Position numbers and translations under genes: made by a program. The notes below the pieces were generated by a model. It ran no database searches and had not been told where the DNA came from. It saw only the letters and a list, made by a program, of their open reading frames with translations. From contig JBCCIS010000005.1 in NCBI GenBank assembly GCA_039028155.1, positions 1 through 64,000 of the forward strand: 64,000 bases of DNA, given 5' to 3'. This document shows, one piece after another, positions 15,386 to 23,119 of the stretch. This DNA comes from Pseudomonadota bacterium. Lineage in GTDB: Bacteria; Pseudomonadota; Alphaproteobacteria; SP197. Numbering within the stretch: position 1 is the first letter of the stretch; every line of letters starts with the position of its first letter.

Positions 15386-16194
15386 TGTTGCGGGCATCGG
15401 ATATCAAGGTTTCGATCGGAGATGCGTCGATCCTGCGCGATGTTTCGCTAGACGTGCGCCCGGGCGAGATTGTCGCGGTCATCGGACCGAACGGCGCCGG
15501 CAAGTCGACATTGCTGCACGTGCTGTCGGGCGCGCGATCGCCCAATGCCGGTTTGGCGTCGTTGGATGGTCTTCCCGTGCAGCGGTGGCGCCCACATGAT
15601 CTCGCCCTGCGCCGCGCGGTCTTGCCGCAGACGCCACTCTTGACCTTCCCGTTCCGCGTCTTCGACGTTGTCATGCTGGGCCGCAGTTGCCATGCCGGCC
15701 GTTCCAGACGAGAGGATGACATTGCGATTGCTCAGTCGGCCCTGAAGGAGGTCGACATGGTGCACTTGGCTGAGCGGATCTATCCGACTCTATCCGGGGG
15801 CGAACGCCAGCGCGTGCAACTGGCTCGCGTCCTCGCACAGGTTTGGCGTCAGAGCGGGGTTGATGGTGACGCCGGCGATACCCGTTACATCCTGCTGGAC
15901 GAGCCGACGAACAACCTGGATATCGGGCATCAACAGACAATCATGGAGACCGCACGGCGATTTGCCGATGACGGATTCGGCGTGCTCGCCATCCTCCATG
16001 ATCCCAATCTCGCGGCGATCCATGCCGACAGAATCTGTGTGCTGAGCGAGGGCGCGCTGGTCGCCGACGGCCCGCCTTCGGCGGTCATGACTCAAGATCT
16101 GCTGCAATCCATCTTCAAGTTGCCGGTAACCGTTCTACAACATCCAGAGAACGGTCGGCCGATCTTCCTTCCGCTATCGTCAACACATCATTAG
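15385..16194 (+). CDS. hmuV: Hemin ABC transporter ATP-binding protein HmuV
   Basis: A 269-residue ABC ATPase with Walker A GPNGAGKST (34-42), a Q-loop in VLPQTPLLTFPF, signature LSGGERQRVQLARVLAQ (about 135-152), Walker B YILLDEPTNNLD (about 168-179) and a switch His in ILHDPNL. The IGHQ stretch after Walker B is typical of heme importers (HmuV/BhuV). ATG at 15385 shares one base with the hmuU stop (TGATG); the open frame runs further upstream inside hmuU but shows no homology there. Confidence 0.93.
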   Translation: MLRASDIKVSIGDASILRDVSLDVRPGEIVAVIGPNGAGKSTLLHVLSGARSPNAGLASLDGLPVQRWRPHDLALRRAVLPQTPLLTFPFRVFDVVMLGRSCHAGRSRREDDIAIAQSALKEVDMVHLAERIYPTLSGGERQRVQLARVLAQVWRQSGVDGDAGDTRYILLDEPTNNLDIGHQQTIMETARRFADDGFGVLAILHDPNLAAIHADRICVLSEGALVADGPPSAVMTQDLLQSIFKLPVTVLQHPENGRPIFLPLSSTHH

Positions 16195-16204
16195 GGAGAA
16201 GCGC

Positions 16205-16516
16205 ATGTTTTTCGCCATGAACCGGTTCCAGGTGCGCCTGGGCCATGAGGAGGAGTTCGAGGGTGTCTGGAAGAACCGCGACTCCCGCCTGAAGGACGTG
16301 CCGGGGTTTGTCGAGTTCAACCTGCTGCGCGGTCCGTCCAACGACACCTATACGCTGTTTGCTTCCCACACCCTGTGGGCGTCACGTGACGACTTCGTAG
16401 CGTGGACCAAGTCTCAGGCTTTCCGGGACGCTCACCGCTCGGCCGGTGAGCACCGCCACATGTACCTGGACGGGCCGCATTTCGAAGGCTTCGACAGTGT
16501 GCATCACATCAAGTGA
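16205..16516 (+). CDS. IsdG-type heme-degrading monooxygenase
   Basis: A 103-residue ABM-fold protein, ten bases after hmuV behind an AGGGAGAAGC ribosome site. It resembles the heme-degrading IsdG/HmoA group: ferredoxin-like fold, KNRDSRLKDVPGFVEFNLLR, and Asn6, Trp67 and His77, which fall at the positions of the IsdG catalytic Asn-Trp-His set. These enzymes hold heme in the dimer, ruffle it and open the ring with reductant and oxygen to free iron. As the last gene of the heme uptake operon it would release iron from imported heme in the cytoplasm. A plain antibiotic-biosynthesis monooxygenase is the less likely option. Confidence 0.88.
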   Translation: MFFAMNRFQVRLGHEEEFEGVWKNRDSRLKDVPGFVEFNLLRGPSNDTYTLFASHTLWASRDDFVAWTKSQAFRDAHRSAGEHRHMYLDGPHFEGFDSVHHIK

Positions 16517-16585
16517 CGCCATCGACATCCTGCTGGCGGGCAACCACCAAGGGCCTTTTCGTCCGGGTCCAGATTTCAGTTTCGC

Positions 16586-17272
16586 CTAAGCTTGGCTGCA
16601 TGAGTTGGCCGGGAAGTCCGACGCCTGTTTCATGATGTCGCCCGCTCTTGACGGAAAGATCAGTGACAACACGGTTGCGACCGCCATTCTGGCATCCAAC
16701 GGGGTCATGTAGTCCGGAGAGTAGTAGAGCCGGCTCCACATGCCGTCGGTCATCGTCTCAAGGGTGTGCGCGACGGTTCTCGGCGTCCAGATCGTTCCCT
16801 CGAACAGGTCCTTGGCGTCTTCGCAAAGCGACAATTGAACCGCCTGCCGCTCAGTGTCGAAGCGGGCCGACATTTGGGCGAGGTCGCTGTTTCTGGACGC
16901 TTCGTTCCAGAGCGAGTTCCAGAACACCAGGTTCTGCCGTTCCATCAGGTGTGGGGCCAATGCCGCGAACACCAGCGCCGTGATCCGGTCGACCGGGTCG
17001 GGACCGGCGGCGTCCAGCGTCTCCATCCAGAACGTTCTGTACTCCTCCAGTCGGTGACGGAACGTCTCGACGAGCAGCGAGTCCTTGCTCTTGAAATAGA
17101 AGACCGCGGTGCCTTGGGACAGGCCCGACGCCTTGGCAACCGTGGCCAGTGTCGTGGCCGAAAGCCCGTGTTCGACGATGGATTCGATGGCCGCATCCAT
17201 CAACTGCTTGCGCCGTCGATTGGCGTTTTCGGTGTTCTCGCCTCGCGGACGGCCGACACGCGCTTTTGCCAT
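16586..17272 (-). CDS. TetR-family repressor, BetI-like
   Basis: A 228-residue TetR protein. The helix-turn-helix is at about 40-60 (TTLATVAKASGLSQGTAVFYFKSKDSLL), and the helical ligand domain resembles the BetI C-terminal family (LVFWNSLWNEASRNSD). ATG at 17272 with AAAGG before it is preferred to a TTG six codons upstream. It is divergent from the amine oxidase gene; the 181-base gap holds a perfect 12-base palindrome that is its likely operator. The inducer is unknown; control of the amine oxidase is inferred. Confidence 0.88.
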   Translation of the reverse strand: MAKARVGRPRGENTENANRRRKQLMDAAIESIVEHGLSATTLATVAKASGLSQGTAVFYFKSKDSLLVETFRHRLEEYRTFWMETLDAAGPDPVDRITALVFAALAPHLMERQNLVFWNSLWNEASRNSDLAQMSARFDTERQAVQLSLCEDAKDLFEGTIWTPRTVAHTLETMTDGMWSRLYYSPDYMTPLDARMAVATVLSLIFPSRAGDIMKQASDFPANSCSQA

Positions 17273-17387
17273 GGCAGCCTTTGGTTCCAATGCCGATTGA
17301 ACGGGTGCGAGTGACGATCATGCGGGACTGATATCGCCACCACGGATACTACCAGAAATCCCATTGACCGTATGCCTATTTTTTTGA

Positions 17388-17399
17388 TTGAGCGCTCAA
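17388..17399. promoter_or_regulatory. Palindromic operator candidate TTGAGCGCTCAA
   Basis: A perfect 12-base palindrome in an AT-rich setting, between the TetR/BetI-like gene and the amine oxidase gene. TTGAnnnnTCAA palindromes are typical operators of BetI-like TetR regulators. Confidence 0.65.
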
Positions 17400-17453
17400 A
17401 TTAATTATGTGACCCTGGAACACGGTCTTTTCTTGGCTCGGTAGGAGGACGGT

Positions 17454-18713
17454 GTGTCATCGGATTGCGACGTCATCATCGTTGGCGCCGGCGCGGCAGG
17501 TCTCGCGGCAGCCAAGGAACTGACGCGCCAAGGTTTGACGTACACGGTCATCGAGGGATCGCATCGCATTGGGGGTCGCGCCTATTCCGAAGAGATTGCG
17601 CCTGGCGCCTGGTTCGATCTGGGGTGCGCCTGGCTGGTCGGCGGCGCCGTCAACCCGTTCGTCCCCATTGCCGATGCCCTGGACATTGAGCTGGGTAAGG
17701 ACAAGAACACCCTGTTCGAACTTGATAACCACCGCTTCTACAGAAACGGCGAGCCTTTGAACGAGCAGCAACGCGCCGCCTGCGTTCGCTACTACGAGAC
17801 CAGTGACGAAGCGGTGTCTGCCGCCGCCGATGATGAGCGGGATGTGGCGATTTCCGATGTCATCGATATCGAGCACGAGTACGCGACGCCACATGTGGGC
17901 GCTCTGGCGACGTCGTGGGGCATGGATGTCGATCTTGTGTCGACCACCGATTCGGCGAGCTCCGTCGGTGAGCTCGGCTACCCCGTTCTCAATGGCTACG
18001 GCAACCTGGTTGCCGCATGGGGCGCCGATGTACCGGTGTCGCTCAACACGCGCGCCGAACGTATCGATTGGTCCGGGCCAGGCGTGACGGTCGAAACGCC
18101 GAAGGGCACCATTAGAGGACGCGCCGCGCTCTGCACCGTATCGACCGGGGTCCTGGCGTCGGGCGAGATCACGTTTGCGCCCGGTCTGCCGGACTGGAAG
18201 TCAGAAGCCATTCACAATCTGCCCATGGGGACGGAAAACAAAATGGGCGTCCATTTTGAAAAGGACGTCTTCGGGCCGGACGGTCGTGGCCATTACACGA
18301 GCTGGCACGACGATGGCGATATGGCGAAGGTCCACGCCTGCGTCATGGGTAACAACATCGCGTCGGTTTTTGTCGGCGGCCGCTTCGGCGTGTGGTTGGA
18401 GAAGCAGGGTCAACAGGCCGGTCACGATTTCGCGGTCGACAGGTGCGCCGACATTTTCGGCAACGACATCCGAAAACACGTCACCCGCTCCATCGTGACG
18501 GCCTGGGAAAGCGAGCCCTGGACCCGGGGCTCTTGGGCCTGCGCGCGCCCCGGTCACGGCCACCAGCGCACCAACCTGAAGCGTGCCATCGACGAGAGAC
18601 TGTTCTTTGCCGGCGAGGCGACGGTCTATGGCGGGCAAGGCACTTGCGATGGGGCTTTCGTGTCCGGCATCGAGACGGCGCAGGTGATTGCCGCGACGCT
18701 GGGCGTCAACTAA
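17454..18713 (+). CDS. FAD-dependent amine oxidase (monoamine oxidase family)
   Basis: A 419-residue flavoprotein with the N-terminal dinucleotide motif VIIVGAGAAGLAAAKEL and GGRAYSEE typical of flavin amine oxidases, and the C-terminal FAD-binding part RLFFAGEATVYGGQGTCDGAF. No signal peptide, so cytoplasmic. Such enzymes oxidise amines to imines with oxygen, giving aldehyde, ammonia and peroxide; the substrate (polyamine, methylated amine or amino acid) is not evident. GTG at 17454 follows GGAGG by a few bases. Controlled probably by the divergent BetI-like repressor. Confidence 0.9.
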   Translation: MSSDCDVIIVGAGAAGLAAAKELTRQGLTYTVIEGSHRIGGRAYSEEIAPGAWFDLGCAWLVGGAVNPFVPIADALDIELGKDKNTLFELDNHRFYRNGEPLNEQQRAACVRYYETSDEAVSAAADDERDVAISDVIDIEHEYATPHVGALATSWGMDVDLVSTTDSASSVGELGYPVLNGYGNLVAAWGADVPVSLNTRAERIDWSGPGVTVETPKGTIRGRAALCTVSTGVLASGEITFAPGLPDWKSEAIHNLPMGTENKMGVHFEKDVFGPDGRGHYTSWHDDGDMAKVHACVMGNNIASVFVGGRFGVWLEKQGQQAGHDFAVDRCADIFGNDIRKHVTRSIVTAWESEPWTRGSWACARPGHGHQRTNLKRAIDERLFFAGEATVYGGQGTCDGAFVSGIETAQVIAATLGVN

Positions 18714-18789
18714 GTCGTCATCGATGGTGTCCCCGGTTTGCCGAAGCGACACCCCGTTGGCAGGCTCGCCAGTGGTAGGCGGTGGCCTA

Positions 18790-19683
18790 CTAACCGATCA
18801 ATTGCTTCATGTGCTCCTTATGAGCGTGGCAGGCCGCGAGTATCCAATCGACAAAGACGTCGAGTGCGCGTCGCTGAGGCGATGGGCGCAGCGCCAGGAT
18901 AAACTGATTACCCTCGATGGTCCGGGCAAAAAGGCGCACGAAGCGTCCGTGAACAAGATCGTCACCATAGACCATGGCATCACCCATCAACACGCCGCGG
19001 CCCGCGATAGCTGCTTCGTACAGGCGATCGTGCGAAAAGTAGATCTCCGTACTCCGAGCTCTGACGTCCCTAACGCCGGCGGCGTCGAACCAACGCTGCC
19101 ACCAGTCGTCGCTGTCGTCGTGCAGCAGGCAATGGCGCGCCAGATCGCTCGGCCGCGCGAGCGGCTCGGGACCTTGAAGCAGCATGGGCACGCACATGGG
19201 GAAAACGGTCTCTGCGAACAGAAGATGGCGGTCGCGACCGAACCGCTGTCTAAAACCATAAAAGATCAGACCATCGAGTTCTTCGCTGTCGTCCTGCAGT
19301 CTGAGATCAATCTGGATATCCGGATGCAGGCGGTGGAACTCCTCCAGGCGTGGTGCAAGCCATCGTTTCGCGAAGGCAGTTTCGCTGCCGATGTGGAGCG
19401 TGTGCCGCCCCGAACGCCGCCGCGCGCGCTCGACGCCCCGATCCATGGCGGTGAAAGCGGTCGCGACGTCGTCGTGCAACTCGCGACCGGCGCTGGTGAG
19501 TCTGACTTTACGATGCAAGCGCTCGAAGAGCTCCACGCCAAGCTCGCTTTCCAGGCGCTTGATGTGGCGTGTGATGGCGACCGGCGTCACCGCAAGTTCG
19601 GCGGCCGCGTCCTTGAAGCTCTCGTGTCGCGCAGCAGCCTCGAAGGCGCGGAGGGCATGAAGATTGAGTGTCTTGCTCGTCAT
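18790..19683 (-). CDS. LysR-family regulator, GcvA-like
   Basis: A 297-residue LysR protein with helix-turn-helix at about 18-60 (LNLHALRAFEAAARHESFKDAAAELAVTPVAITRHIKRLESELG) and a C-terminal effector domain. The sequence style (Leu-pro-less LNxLRAFEAAARH, VAITRHIK) is that of the GcvA group. ATG at 19683 is chosen; a GTG four codons upstream is also open. It is divergent from the PhyH gene and probably controls that four-gene unit. Confidence 0.9.
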   Translation of the reverse strand: MTSKTLNLHALRAFEAAARHESFKDAAAELAVTPVAITRHIKRLESELGVELFERLHRKVRLTSAGRELHDDVATAFTAMDRGVERARRRSGRHTLHIGSETAFAKRWLAPRLEEFHRLHPDIQIDLRLQDDSEELDGLIFYGFRQRFGRDRHLLFAETVFPMCVPMLLQGPEPLARPSDLARHCLLHDDSDDWWQRWFDAAGVRDVRARSTEIYFSHDRLYEAAIAGRGVLMGDAMVYGDDLVHGRFVRLFARTIEGNQFILALRPSPQRRALDVFVDWILAACHAHKEHMKQLIG

Positions 19684-20007
19684 CACGATGGACACCGTTC
19701 ACGCGGAGTGCGGGCCCGTCACCTTGTGCTCCAAGGCCGATTTTTCCGCTTCGGCAGGCAGCATACGATTAATCCTGGGTTAACTGAAGTCTCGATTAGT
19801 CATTTGTCACCGCAGACACGTCCGTCCGAACATTGCTCTCGACCGCTGGCCGGGACGCGAGGATTGCGGCCGGATTGCGCTTGGCAAGGCGATCAGGGTC
19901 GTAGCTCCACATCGGCGGACGTCGAAGCACAAACCGGCGTCTGATTGTGAAGCACTTTACGAACTACAACCCAACGTCTCAGAGCATTATAGAAGGAGAA
20001 CCGTTAC
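19684..20007. other. Divergent promoter region with a direct repeat
   Basis: A 324-base gap between the LysR gene and the PhyH gene. It contains two copies of CGATTA(A/G)T at 19766-19773 and 19793-19800, spaced 27 bases start to start, and a local AT-rich patch, fitting LysR binding near a promoter. The PhyH ribosome site AAGGAG is at 19993-19998. No gene is seen. Confidence 0.4.
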
Positions 20008-20886
20008 ATGCCGTTGACCTATCTTGATCGAACTGCTGGCGCCGAAACGGTTTCTGGTGTCTTGCATCGCGAAGGGGCGGTTGCGGTCAACAATCTCATT
20101 GATCCGGAGCTGGCCGACGCGGTTACTGCCGAACTACGTCCGAAGCTCGACGCCGAGGGATTCAACTCGGCAGGCATCTTTAACGGCGATCTCACCCGCC
20201 GTATCGGTGGCGTGCTGGCGACGGCGCCGAGCGCCGCCAAGCTGGTCGACCATGACCTGGTGATCGAGGTGCTCGACGACATCCTTCTGCCCTTCGCCTC
20301 GACCTACCGGATCAGCAGTCTGTCGCCGATCGAGATCTTGCCGGGCGAGAAACACCAAGCGCTCCACCGCGACGACACCGTCTACCCGATCGACATTGCC
20401 GGCATGGAGTTGACGGTCGGGGTCATGTGGGCGCTCTCCGACTTCACCGAGGAGAACGGCGGCACCCGCGTGGTCACGGACAGTCACCGCTACTTGCGGT
20501 CTTGGCATCTTCCCGATGTGTCCGGCTGGGAGGCCACCGTGATGCCGAAGGGCTCGGCGGTGTTCTATCTGGGATCGACATGGCATGGCGGCGGTGAGAA
20601 CCGCAGCAACGCGCCGCGCCTGGGGATCGTCAACACCTATTGCCTGGGTTGGCTGCGCCCGGAGGTCAATCAGTACCTGTCGACGCCGCCGGAGATCGCG
20701 GCCCGCTATGGTCCGCGCGTGCGGGCGCTGCTCGGCTACATGCCCCATGGCGCGACCGAGGATCTGTGCGGCGGGTTCCGCGGCGAATGCGAGGCCTGGG
20801 TCGATACACCGCCGCGAGAGACGTGGCGAAGCCCGCGCGGTCAGGGTGCGACAGAGGAGAATGCAAAGGCGCAAGGCGGGGGCTGA
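20008..20886 (+). CDS. Phytanoyl-CoA dioxygenase (PhyH) family oxygenase
   Basis: A 292-residue Fe(II)/2-oxoglutarate oxygenase. The metal-binding motif is visible as HRDD in KHQALHRDDTVYP (about residues 117-125), with the distal His and an Arg for 2-oxoglutarate in STWHGGGENRSNAPR. The family hydroxylates or demethylates small molecules; ectoine hydroxylase is one member, but the typical ectoine motif is not evident and no ectoine genes are near. It is the first gene of a plus-strand unit with a binding protein, a methyltransferase and a TMADH-like enzyme, with 75-90 base gaps. Confidence 0.88.
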   Translation: MPLTYLDRTAGAETVSGVLHREGAVAVNNLIDPELADAVTAELRPKLDAEGFNSAGIFNGDLTRRIGGVLATAPSAAKLVDHDLVIEVLDDILLPFASTYRISSLSPIEILPGEKHQALHRDDTVYPIDIAGMELTVGVMWALSDFTEENGGTRVVTDSHRYLRSWHLPDVSGWEATVMPKGSAVFYLGSTWHGGGENRSNAPRLGIVNTYCLGWLRPEVNQYLSTPPEIAARYGPRVRALLGYMPHGATEDLCGGFRGECEAWVDTPPRETWRSPRGQGATEENAKAQGGG

Positions 20887-20964
20887 TCCGACCAGCGATA
20901 GATAGTTCCGCGACGTAAAATCCGAAGTGCCAATCAAGGCCAACAACAAACCGAGGAGGTTGAT

Positions 20965-22137
20965 ATGTCACGTAAACCATTGATGGAGACGGCCCGTTTT
21001 CATGACCTGTTGTGCGCGGGCAAACTGACCAGGCGCGACGCCAAACGCGTCATGGCCTCGTTCGGTGTTGCCTCGTTGACCATGCACACCACGGCAGGGG
21101 GCGCGCTCGCCCAGGATGCCGACGAGGACCACCCGGTATTCTTTACTTGGGGCGGCTATGACGAGCCGGAGTTCATGGTCCATTACACCGAGAAGTACGG
21201 CCGTGAACCGAACTACGCCTTCTTCGACGACGAAGATAACGCCTTCGCCAAGATGAGAAGTGGATTCAATCCGCACGTGACCTTCCCCTGCGGCCCCTCG
21301 CTCACACGCTGGTACGACGCGGGCTTTCTGGCGCCGATCGAGACCGACCGGCTCTCCAATTGGCCGAACGTCATGCAGGTTTTCAAAGATGTGCCAGGTT
21401 CGACGGTGGACGGCGCGCGGGTCTATGTGCCCGAAGACTGGGGCCAGACCTCGATGGCCATCCGCACCGACCTCGCGCCGGAGTACGCCGATCCTGAGAA
21501 CCAGACTTGGAAAGCGTTGTGGGACGAAAAGTACTCGGGCCGCCTTGCGATCTCCAACGTCTCCTACGAAGCCTTCGCGATCGCGGCCCTTGTCCTGGGG
21601 ATCGTCCCTTGGACCATGAACGAGGACGAACGCATCCAATGTGAGAATCTCCTGCGCGAACAGATCCCGCTCAACCGCTTGCTCCAGGCCTCGTTCACGG
21701 AGACTGTGCAAGCGATGGCCTCGGGCGAGCTCGTCATTACCGCGTCCGACAACGGTATCGTTGCGGGACTTGCGGAGCATGCCGAATCAGAAGGCACCGA
21801 TATGGAGATCACGTGGACCCGGCCCAAGGAAGGTGCGATCACGTGGCACTGTGGCCTCTCGATCCATCCCGCCGCGATGGAGGACGGCTTTTACGAGATG
21901 GCGCATGAGATCATCGACTCATTCATTTCGCCAGAGGCTGGTCATTACGAGATCACCAACTGGTACTACGGTCACTCCAACATCAGGTCCTATGACGGGC
22001 TCTCTGAGGAGTTCCTCCAGTCGATCGGTCAGACCAGTCACGTCGAGGAGTTCCTGGCCAACGCCCAGTTCCAGCAGACCATGAACGAGCCTGAAGTGCT
22101 CGCACTCCGCTGGGAGGAGTTGAAGGCAGGGTTCTAA
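20965..22137 (+). CDS. Periplasmic binding protein, spermidine/putrescine (PotD) type, Tat signal
   Basis: A 390-residue solute-binding protein, with [41 protein letters not shown] and [10 protein letters not shown] as family features of PotD-like class 1 binding proteins. The N-terminus has [20 protein letters not shown], a twin-arginine type signal ending near ALAQD. No permease or ATPase gene is adjacent, so it is either an orphan that serves a transporter elsewhere or a sensor. Ribosome site GAGGAGG. The ligand is likely a cationic or methylated amine, from the neighbouring amine enzymes. Confidence 0.85.
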   Translation: MSRKPLMETARFHDLLCAGKLTRRDAKRVMASFGVASLTMHTTAGGALAQDADEDHPVFFTWGGYDEPEFMVHYTEKYGREPNYAFFDDEDNAFAKMRSGFNPHVTFPCGPSLTRWYDAGFLAPIETDRLSNWPNVMQVFKDVPGSTVDGARVYVPEDWGQTSMAIRTDLAPEYADPENQTWKALWDEKYSGRLAISNVSYEAFAIAALVLGIVPWTMNEDERIQCENLLREQIPLNRLLQASFTETVQAMASGELVITASDNGIVAGLAEHAESEGTDMEITWTRPKEGAITWHCGLSIHPAAMEDGFYEMAHEIIDSFISPEAGHYEITNWYYGHSNIRSYDGLSEEFLQSIGQTSHVEEFLANAQFQQTMNEPEVLALRWEELKAGF

Positions 22138-22226
22138 GGTTCGGTCTCAACCGAGCCAGGAACCACAAGGCACGCGCCGGTGGCTTCGCGGTTGTCGTTC
22201 AAGGCGACCGCGAACCACTGGACGCG

Positions 22227-23036
22227 ATGATCATGGGCATTGGATCGATGGAAAATAAAACAGACGAAGATCTCTATGACGATGGCTACACCGCTTTTCT
22301 TTGGGAAGTATGGGGTGATGGCTATCTATCGCCCGGTGGTCCGGAGGAGGTCGGCCGCATTGTCGAGGGTCTGCACATGGATGGAGCCCGCGTGCTCGAT
22401 ATAGGCTGCGGGTCTGGCGCTATCACACTCGCGCTCGCGCTGGACCACGGTGCGGCTGATGTCACAGGCATCGACGTCGAAGCACCAGTCTGCGAGGCCG
22501 CGCGCAAGCGTGCGGATGGCGCAGGTGCCGCCGATCGCATCACGATCCGGCAGGTCGAACCGGGTCCGCTCGATTTTGCCGATCAGCAGTTCGATGTTGT
22601 CTTCTCCAAGGATGCGATGATCCACATCGCCGACAAGACCTTGCTCTTTGCGGAGGTGTTCCGGGTCCTGAAGCCCGGCGGCTGGTTCGCCGCCTCCGAT
22701 TGGCTCATCGCCCACGACGGCACGCCCAGTCCTGAGATGGCGCGCTACGTCGAACTCGAAGGGCTCGATTTCGCGATGGCGTCACCGGCCCGCTACGAGG
22801 CGGCACTTAAGGATGCGGGTTTCGCCAACATCAGTCTGGTCAATCGCAACGGCTGGTATGCGGAAGAGGCAAGACGCGAGTTCGACTTCCTGACCGGCGG
22901 TAAACGTGCCGACCTGGCGCGTAAACACGGCGAAGAGATCGTCTCTCATATGGGAGAGATCTGGGAAGCGATGCTTCAGGTCCTTGAGTCGGGCGAGCAT
23001 TGCCCTCACCACCTGCGCGGTCAGCGTCCAGGCTAG
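22227..23036 (+). CDS. SAM-dependent methyltransferase, phosphoethanolamine N-methyltransferase-like
   Basis: A 269-residue class I methyltransferase with motif [18 protein letters not shown] (about 52-68), [24 protein letters not shown] and [15 protein letters not shown]. The start region [19 protein letters not shown] and the C-terminal HHLRGQRPG resemble phosphoethanolamine and glycine/sarcosine type N-methyltransferases. Substrate unknown; an amine is likely. Start at 22227 is the first ATG; one at 22248 is possible. It sits in the PhyH-binding protein-methyltransferase-TMADH unit. Confidence 0.85.
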   Translation: MIMGIGSMENKTDEDLYDDGYTAFLWEVWGDGYLSPGGPEEVGRIVEGLHMDGARVLDIGCGSGAITLALALDHGAADVTGIDVEAPVCEAARKRADGAGAADRITIRQVEPGPLDFADQQFDVVFSKDAMIHIADKTLLFAEVFRVLKPGGWFAASDWLIAHDGTPSPEMARYVELEGLDFAMASPARYEAALKDAGFANISLVNRNGWYAEEARREFDFLTGGKRADLARKHGEEIVSHMGEIWEAMLQVLESGEHCPHHLRGQRPG

Positions 23037-23119
23037 ATCGTCGGATGCCGGTGACCGCGCCGTTCGGTGCGTTCGTGACGGCCAACTCTTGAACACGCCA
23101 ACAACAGAAAGAAACACTC

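Noticed and set aside
18688-19944. Plus-strand frame of 418 codons
   Set aside because: Antisense to the LysR gene and crossing both of its ends; no motif and no ribosome site.
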